Shown: positions 55,768 to 64,000 of the stretch, piece after piece
Layout of the letters: each line of letters opens with the position of its first letter
Numbering within the stretch: position 1 is the stretch's first letter
Origin: Hexactinellida sp. DTS-2022
Lineage: Eukaryota; Porifera; Hexactinellida
Direction of reading: 5' to 3'
DNA length: 64,000 nt
NCBI GenBank assembly: GCA_028753945.1
Contig: JAPNXP010000013.1
Coordinates: forward strand, 4,403,501 to 4,467,500
The notes under the pieces: model-generated
The model's database searches: none
What the model was told of the DNA's origin: nothing
The model's input: only the letters and a program-made list of their open reading frames with translations
Program-made: the position numbers and the translations under genes

Positions 55768-57165
55768 ATGGTGTTTGATGAAAGTAAATCCCCACCACGT
55801 TTTCCCAAACTTCGGAAAATATTTTCATGCACAAAAGTACAATTCGCCAAGGTTGCATTTACCGTTACGTGTTTATTTCTCCTGACATTGGTATACATGG
55901 GTGTCATGTTACATTACGTGTGTTACCCATTCATTGCAAAATCTAAAGGATTAAATCCCACAAATGTTGGAATCATTATGGGTCTTTTTCCATTTGTCAA
56001 CATTTTTACATTTCCAATTTCCGGTGTACTTATCAGTAGAATGAACATTAAAGTAACATTTGCAACAAGTGCAATCGTGCAATGTCTCCTATTTTCGCTC
56101 TTTGGATTGGTGCCTAGCATGTCGCCGTTACCTTTTCAAATATGTTCTTATCTCTTTCCAATCATTTTCTCATTTCCAGTAGCTTTCTTCTACAATTCCA
56201 TATATTCATTACTTCAATTAGTATTCCCAAAACATGCAACGCTTATCCTCACTGTACAGTATGTGTTCTTTTCCTCTGCGTATCTGATGGGACCGCCTGT
56301 TGGTAGCATACTCTACTATTCAATTGGTTTCCTTCCTATGTTTTTACTATTCTCCGTAGCTGGGACACTCGTAACAATTGCAGCTATACTAATGCTGTAC
56401 TATTCACCCATGAATACTGAATTAAATACTAGACAGAAGGAAAACCCCAGTTCCTTGTTGATTTTCAAAATCCTTTTAACGCCCTCGATTTCGTTCAACC
56501 TCTTGTTCACCTTCATCACCTCGTCAGTCTATTTCTACTTTCTACCTGTGATGGGTCCTTACATAGCCTCTCGGTACAATGTTGGAGTCGTAACTATCGG
56601 AGCAGTGATGATGGTATCAGAATTGAGCCATTTGATCGTAGCGCTTCCCTTGGGGTACTTAATGAATAAGTGGTCATCTCCTTTGTATTATCTCTTTATT
56701 GGATTTGGGTTAGCCATTCATTCAATCGGAATTTTTTTGTATATTCCTTCTTCTATTCTCTTCCCTACTACTGAATATTACCTCCCCCTATGTTTCGTAG
56801 CAAACCTAATTATAGGAATTGGATTCGCTTTGTCGTATGTACCGACTATGTCAGTGACATTGAAGAGAGGAGAGGAAAAATTCCAATCTTTTCCTACAAG
56901 TACTAGCACGATAATAAGTGGACTTATTACAGGGGTTTACTCTCTGGGAGAATCAGCTGGACCTGTTTCTGCTGGGATAATTGCAGAATTCTTGGTACTT
57001 GATGTTGTGACCTTCTACCTTTCAATAATTGTGAGCATTGCCGCAATTATCGCGTTTATTGCTATGTTGGTAAGTGGTGAATTGAAACAAATTTTCATTT
57101 CTCTCAAGAACTTATGTTGCCGAAAATCAGAAGACATAATTCTGCCGAATTATAATTATGTCTAA
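55768..57165 (+). CDS. Major facilitator transporter, SLC18B1-like
   Basis: A 465-residue, 12-helix carrier in one exon from ATG 55768. A short basic N-terminus is followed by helix 1 (FLLTLVYMGVMLHYVCYPF), then PTNVGIIMGLFPFVNIF and SGVLISRMNIKV, in the position of the motif A loop. The second half has PLGYLMNKW and SLGESAGPVSAGIIAEFL in helix 11, typical of SLC18 vesicular amine and polyamine carriers. Human SLC18B1 has 456 residues. Substrate is not deducible. The N-terminal half resembles SLC18B1 more than SLC18A. Could belong to a lineage-specific branch. Confidence 0.75.
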   Translation: MVFDESKSPPRFPKLRKIFSCTKVQFAKVAFTVTCLFLLTLVYMGVMLHYVCYPFIAKSKGLNPTNVGIIMGLFPFVNIFTFPISGVLISRMNIKVTFATSAIVQCLLFSLFGLVPSMSPLPFQICSYLFPIIFSFPVAFFYNSIYSLLQLVFPKHATLILTVQYVFFSSAYLMGPPVGSILYYSIGFLPMFLLFSVAGTLVTIAAILMLYYSPMNTELNTRQKENPSSLLIFKILLTPSISFNLLFTFITSSVYFYFLPVMGPYIASRYNVGVVTIGAVMMVSELSHLIVALPLGYLMNKWSSPLYYLFIGFGLAIHSIGIFLYIPSSILFPTTEYYLPLCFVANLIIGIGFALSYVPTMSVTLKRGEEKFQSFPTSTSTIISGLITGVYSLGESAGPVSAGIIAEFLVLDVVTFYLSIIVSIAAIIAFIAMLVSGELKQIFISLKNLCCRKSEDIILPNYNYV

Positions 57166-57247
57166 TATTAATATTCTGAATTTATTAATTGTCTTGCTCT
57201 TGTTTTGTTAGTTATGTGACAAATTTTATAAAAAAATAGTTCTAAAT

Positions 57248-57432
57248 CAGTGTATTATACAGCCATTTATAAATACGCTCCTAATCCTGGCCTGTGCAAT
57301 TTCATACGCCTAAATCACAAATTAATGTTACGGTATAGGAGAAGATTCCAAATTTTTGCGCTCCTAATTCAAATTTTCCAATAAATCATACTCCAAAAGG
57401 AGTGTCTCGCCCTCCTGTATAAATTCCTGTTC
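57248..57432 (+). repeat. Interspersed repeat R, copy 5 (complete)
   Basis: Runs CAGTGTATTATACAGCC, AATACGCTCCTAATCCTGG, CATACGCCTAAATCACAAAT, GGTATAGGAGAAGATTCC, CCAAAAGGAGTGTCTCGCC. Useful as a consensus copy. Confidence 0.8.
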
Positions 57433-57898
57433 TAAATGTTTGGCGGTAGATCAGGGGATAAAGTAATTCACTAATAAACTTTTTAAAACTCTGTATTCCT
57501 GAAATATGAGAAAGATTATAAGATATACAAATACAATTAGGTATGAATTAACTAAACACCTTGAACGATAAATTTTGTTCGATTCTTCGGAATTTTTTCA
57601 GAATTATTAAGTTTTCTTAATTTATATTTATAGGGAATTCCTCATTTGTTGTCAGATTTCACAGATATTTTGGTGGTACGAATCTAACCCCTATTGCAAA
57701 TGCACATATGGGGCCGTTCAACGAAACGTAAACCTTCCAAGGGGGAAGGGGGGATGTCAACCAATGTGTGACAACTGACAGACCATCCTTTTGTATTATA
57801 AAAATGGTAAAAAAATCGTGACATAGGTAGGGGGTATCTATTTTCCCTTGAATTTAGCGTTTCAGTCCCATATATGTAATCTTTTAACTTTCTAACTA

Positions 57899-58082
57899 CA
57901 GGTAAACCTCCCAAAGCGGCGCCATTCGGGAGAATGATTTTGTGCCGCTTCTCGGAGGTTGCCGCTTTGGGAGGTTGCTCGTAAGGTAAAACTCCCAAAG
58001 CGGCACCCATCGGGAGAATGATTTTGTGCCGCTTCTCGGAGGTTGCCGCTACTCGGAGGTGCCGCTTTGGGAGGTTTACCTG
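57899..58082. mobile_element. Hairpin MITE, TIR family E (AACCTCCCAAAGCGGC)
   Basis: CAGGTAAACCTCCCAAAGCGG to CCGCTTTGGGAGGTTTACCTG, with TA at 57897-57898 and 58083-58084. The interior is two near-identical blocks with CGGGAGAATGATTTTGTGCC and GCTTCTCGGAGGTTGCCGCT. Confidence 0.88.
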
Positions 58083-58084
58083 TA

Positions 58085-60006
58085 TTTGTCCTAAAATTTA
58101 TATGCATTTGAGCGTAGAAAATGTTAAAAACTATTAGTGAATAAGCCCCAGAAAAATAAAACCTCCTCAACTTTGGAGTTGGCACCATTTTACAAAAGGA
58201 GCACGCCAGTTCTCATTCTTTATAAATGGAGCTCCCTTCAATTGCAATCAAATTTACACTCTGGAATAATACCATATGTATTTTCCTAATATATGATCAA
58301 GGACCGTGATTGTAACGTAACTTGTATAAGATATAAGATTCACTGATAACGGCAGAAAGAGGGGAAATTCATATTCTATTTTCATAGCGCTATTAGAATG
58401 GCGTCTTAAAATAAATTTAATCTATAATTTTCTCTTCTTCTTCCATTCAACTCTTATCAGTGATCAATTGATATAGCATAAGTATAGATATACCGCCAAT
58501 ACATGAGCCTGGGTACTGGAGTTACAGGGCATTATGTTTTCTATTAAAGTGAGCGTAAGATTTAAGTGGAAATTGAAGTCTATAATTGGTAATCTTGTGT
58601 CAGACCTATTTGGGAGGATTTCGGGTGATTTACTCTTTTGCAAAGCTAAATATTAAGAGCATCAATTTATTAGGTTGTAATACCCACATGGATGACAGCT
58701 ACATAAATTCTAGACAATTTCACTCTTTATCTATAATAACAACGATAAGTACAAGCCAATTAGTTATTAACAGTCATCATATGAATGAAACTAAATTTCT
58801 AGTTATATTATGATCGAAAATATCGAAGAAACGATTGGGATCAAAACAACAGAAGGGGGGAAAGTAACATTACTTAATTTGGCACTATAATAAAAAGGGG
58901 TCTTAAGAGCATCAGTTATCTAAGTCACAATCGGAGTGGACCATGAGTCAACATTTGTGACCCATGACCCATCGAGGGACCCACTACACAATTTCAAATA
59001 TCTAAATATAATGTCACAGTAACAAGACAGTAACAGAATAACAGAATATCAGAATAAAACTAATCAATACATTTGTTTTGGTACCCTTTTGATACCACAG
59101 AAATTTCCTGTACAGTTTCTGGGTCAACTGATTTCTCATTTCTCATAGACATTAAAATTCTAAACGGGTCATGGATCATGGAGCCGTGAGCCATCAACCC
59201 ATGGCAAATGCAAGATAACAATGTCATTAAGTGGTATCACATGAGGGAGTGAATATTAAACTTAACGTTTAGGCTGATAGCTAAAATATTTTGTAATTCA
59301 AGGTTTCTCTTCATTGTGATTTTGTTGTTTACGAGCATCTATAGATTAATGCTATAGTAACAGAAACATTATTGTTGTCAGTGGCGTATCCAGGGGGGGG
59401 GGGGGATTTGGGTGTTCAAACACCCCCCTCATAACTGGTTTCCAAAAGGGATATGTTGTTATTTATAGTTTGGTACAACTGCACAATATTACACTCCTCC
59501 TTCTATGTGACAAGAATAGCTGTACATCGATGTTGAGGGTCTAAGATCCCATTAAAATTCCTATTGTTCAAATACCGTATTTGCCCGAATAAGCGCCGAG
59601 CCAATAAAAATGACATTGGTATGATAAAATTTAAGCACATTAGTTGATAACTGTAGTGTAATTCCATTGATTTTGGCAACTTCGGTATGTATACTGTCGG
59701 TGAGACTGAGAACCATTAGACCCGACCTAAATATTATTGAATTATTATAAGTTTCTTCATTGATTTGTGCCCTGACACATAATCTATACTTTGTGGATAT
59801 TCCAATAATTCAATTTACAAATAAACTCGAGTTGTTAATGGTAAACGTTGGAATTCAAAGAATTTGCAAAGGGACAATTGTCTGGTTTGAATGATTTATT
59901 AATGTATTTATTTCGCAAAAGTTCAGAATTAAATTAACATTTTAGAATTATGCAAGTAAGTATGGCTATTTTAGCGTTACAAAAATATTGATGCGTTATT
60001 ACTTAG
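58085..60006. other. Intergenic, no gene seen
   Basis: Nearly 2 kb without a recognisable gene. At about 59386 a lone hAT-type end (CAGTGGCGTATCCAGG) is followed by 13 G and GGTGTTCAAACACCC. The GGGGCCGTTCAACGAAACG sequence lies just to the left at about 57711. Confidence 0.55.
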
Positions 60007-60602
60007 ATGGAGAAGCGATCGGTCATAAAAAAACTTCGAGACAGGACAAGTGGTTGCTCTAAAGACCCGACAAGAATAATTGGCGCCAAAATACTCAAGA
60101 GATGGGAGAGCCTTGCAGTAGATACAACCTGTGAAATGGATAGACTAAACCAAGCTACTTTTAACTGTATTGACACTGAATGTGTATATGGGCGTTATTT
60201 TATAAGCGGATTTAATATGGGTTGATTACTATACACGATCTGACTGAAGTGTTGTATAGGAAAGGTGTTGGAATGAAAACAGCACAATTACTAGCAAACT
60301 CGATTGAGTCGAGTGAATCACTCGCTCATAACAAAGCAGTGACTGATGTTCATTGGTACCCTCACGACACAGGAATGTTCACTTCTTCAGGTATTCTTAC
60401 CGTCATCATTAAATGGCGCCTAAACAGCTTAACCACAAATCTGAGATTCTCAAAAGTGTCTCCATTGGACTCGAAATGGTTTATTACCCCATATACAACC
60501 CAAATAATAACAATAGGAGGCATAGTTTATCCTAGAGTGAAAATTAGAAACTGTCCTCTTTGTTTTATGGCCTTCTCGGCGACATATATAGCTGTATATT
60601 AA
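60007..60602 (+). pseudogene. ERCC8: ERCC8/CSA-like WD40 remnant with a frameshift
   Basis: ERCC8 is the WD40 substrate receptor of the CSA-CRL4 ligase in transcription-coupled repair. Two adjacent frames match its N-terminal third: EGRYMLSG-like VYGRYFISG, then IHDLTE, and the diagnostic VHWYPHDTGMFTSSG (human VQWYPHDTGMFTSS), then IIKWRLNSL and KVSPLDSKW. The frame shifts by one base near 60215, and matching stops after about one third of the protein. A second-repeat-sized deletion or insertion after TSSG is also likely. No further WD40 repeats follow. Reads as a truncated, frameshifted copy. Confidence 0.72.
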
Positions 60603-60609
60603 GTAGGCC

Positions 60610-61635
60610 ATGCTCGGTGTCATAATGTCATTAATTCTATTCTGCTTAGCTGGTAAAACATTCTTCCTAAACCTAACAAATCTAATCTATTTCAATTACG
60701 CAATCGCACTGCTTTTAGGATATGCGTGTTTTCTGTTTCTATTACCAACAGCCGTATTAAGCGAGTTACTACTGTGCGGGAGCTGTATTCGTAACACAGT
60801 ATGTATGGACTGCTGCATTTACATGGAGCTTAAGCTTATGCATTAGTGTCATGCTAATATACTTATTCAGAGTTGATAAGCTGATAAAAGTTCGAAATAT
60901 AAAACCATTCATTCGTTATTGTGCACTCAGTTGGAGTGTCGCTATTTTGCCCTGCACAATAACACTGTTCGTCACGACACCTAATTTTACAGATTATATG
61001 ATATCCACTATGAGTCTATGAGAGATAATTTAACCTGTTATCTGTCAAATGAGAGACACACAAAATGGGGACTTTTAGGGACAGTACTATTCCTACTTTC
61101 TCTCGAAATAATCGCTCTAATAATTACCTAAGTTTGTTGATATGTTGGCGTACGAATCACAACCTTAAAAATCGCTGTCAATTTAAGCAGACAGTTTAAA
61201 GAGAACGCGTTTAAGAATACAATTTCGCAATCTCTATATAGGATTCCTAACTATAACTTCAATACTGGGATTACCTTGGATGTTGTTAGTTGTGAATGCA
61301 GTATGTAGTTACTTAATTGGGGACGATACACTGTCTTCAATAATAGAGTGGTTGTTTCTGGTATTAAACGCACCGATCGGTGTAGTATTCTTCTTTGCAC
61401 ACACAATACATTCTAAAGAAGTGAAAGGACTATTTAAGCATAACATTTTTACCTCACAAAATACCGTAAGTTCCCCTACCATGATCCCTTCTCCATCTCG
61501 CCAATCTTTTCCGCTACCCGACTCTATTCCCAGGGCAAAAAGCCTTTGATATCATCAGTGAGTTCCACCCCGGCCTCTCCGATCCCTCAAGATGAAAAGG
61601 CCTTTGAAAATCCGGTATTCTCAATCTCTCAATAG
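60610..61635 (+). pseudogene. Adhesion/secretin-type GPCR remnant with several frame breaks
   Basis: Seven-helix segments of a class B-like receptor are spread over three frames. Helices 1-2 are at about 60620-60760 (LILFCLAGKTFF; IYFNYAIALLLGYACFLF). Helices 3-4 follow in another frame (FTWSLSLCISVMLIYLFRVDK; ALSWSVAILPCTITLF). Helix 5 follows DNLTCYLSNERHTKWG, then the third loop. Helix 6 is ILGLPWMLLVVNAVCSYL, and helix 7 is WLFLVLNAPIGVVFFFAH, with a Ser/Pro-rich tail ending EKAFENPVF. At least three shifts or stops prevent a single protein. No GPS or long ectodomain is attached; the ERCC8-like remnant directly abuts it. Confidence 0.72.
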
Positions 61636-61727
61636 AAAGTACATGTGACCAACGTTAAATTAACTATATACTAACTGTTAAGCTAAGTTCGTTATTATTA
61701 TACCCTTCCTAAGTATATGTATACGTA

Positions 61728-62520
61728 TATATATGTTATGTCGATTTTGTCAAATGTTGATTTTGCAAAATCAACATGTCGATTTTACAAAATCAACATG
61801 AATCAACGGAACTAAAACAAGTGTTCTACTTTGGCTATATTACTCGGATAGGCCCAGGTTTTATTTCATTTTGTTCAGAATTCGCTTCATCCAAGTATAT
61901 ACCGACTTGTATGAAGAATTTTTTTTACCAAAATGAAATTTTTTTACTAGAATGAAAAAATATTCCAGGGTGATTTTGCAAAATCAACGAATAAAATATG
62001 TCGATTTTATAAAATCAACATTTTTTATTAGTTGATTTTGTAAAATCGACATTTTTTATTTGTTGATTTTGTAAAATCGACATTTCTAATTAGTTGATTT
62101 TGTAAAATCGACATTCTGAAATGTCGATTTTACAAAATCAACATTTCAGAATGTCGATTTTACAAAATCAACTAATTAAAAATGTTGATTTTGTAAAATC
62201 AACATTCTGAAATGTCGATTTTACAAAATCAACATTTCAGAATGTCGATTTTACAAAATCAACTAATTAAAAATGTTGATTTTGTAAAATCAACATTCTG
62301 AAATGTCGATTTTACAAAATCAACATTCTGAAATGTCGATTTTACAAAATCAACTAATTAAAAATGTTGATTTTATAAAATCAACTAATTAAAAATGTAG
62401 ATTTTATAAAATCAACTATTTTACAAATTAAACTTAAGTTTGTATGTTGATTTTACAAAATCGACATTTTGGATGTTGATTTTGTAAAATCGACTATTTG
62501 ACAAAATCGACATAACATAT
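61728..62520. mobile_element. Palindrome array III (GTCGATTTTACAAAATC), copy 2, expanded
   Basis: Ends TATATGTTATGTCGATTTTG and AAAATCGACATAACATATA. The same unique core as copy 1 (GTGTTCTACTTTGGCTATAT, TATACCGACTTGTATGAAG) is followed by about 15 units of 30-31 bp, each with GTTGATTTTGTAAAATCGAC in either orientation and spacers TTCTGAA or TAATTAG. Non-coding. Confidence 0.85.
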
Positions 62521-64000
62521 ACATTCTACATAAATGATGCATATATTATGTCTATGAATAAACTGTTTGTTATTTTGTATTTTTTAACTGTTTGTTATTT
62601 TGCTATCATTCCCAATATTTTACAAAGCTTTGGGTGTAATTTTACAATTCAAGATGTGCTTACTTATATAACAACTAACAACTTTTAAATTTAAAACCCG
62701 ACTTCGCAAAGGTGAATGTTTGATGTAAAAATAACCATGCAAGTTCCTGAAAATACATTAGAAAGGTGTTGGCCGATACACAATAATACTTCTAGGGTTG
62801 TTAAATGGATTTGTTGCAGAATAGTATTTTTGATTGATATAATATAGCTTACAGGGATTACAGGTGTCTTTATTAGGTGGAGACAGTAGACCTGGGAAAT
62901 GAGCCTATCAATAGGCCGGATAATATGTCAATAGTATTGCTAAGTAATTTCACAACAGTTTTACAACCTTTAGAAATTATAAAAATACATGTATTTACTC
63001 AATCACACAATAATTAAACGAAATCTCTATATTAAAAGCGCAATTGTTGTGTGTGTTTGTCTGTTTGTCCAGAATTAATTGGAAAGACCACGAGTCCCAG
63101 AAAGCTGAAAATTTGTATACAGGGGTAATTTTATACTGCGACAACGATCTATTGGTTTTTGAAGAGAAATATTCACATTTAAAGGTGACAAAATATGTTA
63201 GCCAATTTAATTCTAGGGTTTGTTAGTACTGTATGGATTAGCAGACTTCATCAATTAGTATAAATAGACTGTGCATAATATAAAGATTTTCTGAGGCTGC
63301 AATCTGTTTGAGTGAAAATAGATTCATTTTAACCAATCAATCATTTGTCTTTTCTATTGCATGTTTTTCTTTTAGTATTATTTGGATTCGAACTTCCTTA
63401 TCGTGCAACTGAAATTTATTGAGCTACTAATAGGAGTATTTGAATTTCCCAAACAAATTACATTCTTACTACAATTTGTGCATTGGCTTAGTTACAAGTG
63501 TTGTCTGTGTTGAGATTTACATTTAGTATATTTATTACAGTTATCTATTTACACTGGTATACTATGTAGGGCGTTAGGATCTTTCGATGCACGATCGTGA
63601 TTGGGATCTGATCGAATAATTTATAACAATCGATCCTGATCCTTTTCTGATTCAGAATACAGAAATTAATAGCTTGACGTTATATCAATTAAATTTATTA
63701 TTCACATTATTATTAATTGTAAGTTGTAACTCACTTATACCTCAGAAGCCAATGTGGAGGATAAATTAATAATTACTATAGTGATTTGTAATGTTATTAT
63801 TACAGTACTATTATTTAGTTGCAATCTTCGTCATCAATGTAATTGTATGCTACTACGAATCTACAACTAGGAAACAGTTGTGATCTTATTCATAATATAT
63901 TTAATTCTTGCCAGCAAACTAATATTATTAACAGTGTTAATAATTACACTGTTTAGATAGACAAATTTATCCGAAGCATAAAACAGTTAATCAATTAAAC
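62521..64000. other. Intergenic to window end, no gene seen
   Basis: Contains repeat F (about 62636-62790) and a repeat G-like start (GTTGTGTGTGTTTGTCTG, about 63036-63075). The short frame downstream of the latter is repeat-derived. No supported gene. Confidence 0.55.

Overview
This is a eukaryotic, AT-rich, animal-type nuclear window. It has GT-AG introns with RTRAGT-like donors, single-copy eukaryotic housekeeping genes, two Pol III tRNA genes and a very dense load of short inverted-repeat DNA transposons. The gene set (USP24, PH-type class II diacylglycerol kinase, RSPH1, SLC2 and SLC18B1-like carriers, adhesion-GPCR remnant) fits a metazoan. The divergence, the compactness and the many intronless genes suggest an early-branching animal such as a sponge. 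That assignment is inference, and no marker here proves a class.

Layout. Bases 1-5082 hold only repeats. Bases 5083-29656 (minus strand) hold one gene, a USP24 ubiquitin hydrolase, which I could resolve into 63 phase-consistent coding exons (2,667 codons plus stop) with an optional 6-nt microexon. Its two longest introns each contain a complete intronless gene on the opposite strand: a class II diacylglycerol kinase (8211-11507) and GMPPB (12191-13270). Three more minus-strand genes follow: ZC3H15 (30589-31770), methionyl-tRNA synthetase (31938-34409) and tRNA-Ser(AGA). Next come a coiled-coil/DUSP-domain gene with a reading-frame break (35870-36980), RPS21 (37345-37608) and tRNA-Gly(TCC). 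From 38.6 kb the window is mostly repeats, with islands: an EGF/TM remnant (44.3-44.8 kb), RSPH1 (45343-46002), a dynein light chain gene split by a 1.3-kb repeat insertion (46514-48079), a truncated LRR sequence (48.1-48.9 kb), an SLC2-type transporter (51400-52914), an SLC18B1-like transporter (55768-57165), and degraded ERCC8-like and adhesion-GPCR-like sequences (60.0-61.6 kb).

The genes do not form one pathway. They are housekeeping functions: deubiquitination, lipid second messengers, GDP-mannose synthesis, translation, cilia and dynein, and solute transport. The most striking non-genic feature is a set of at least three element families, unrelated in sequence, that share one architecture: arrays of alternating palindromes with a period of about 30-31 bp. 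One such array has split the dynein light chain gene. Non-autonomous elements with TA or 8-bp target duplications, nested MITEs and long fold-back hairpins are also abundant. Apart from USP24 (62-63 introns), every intact protein gene recognised here appears intronless.
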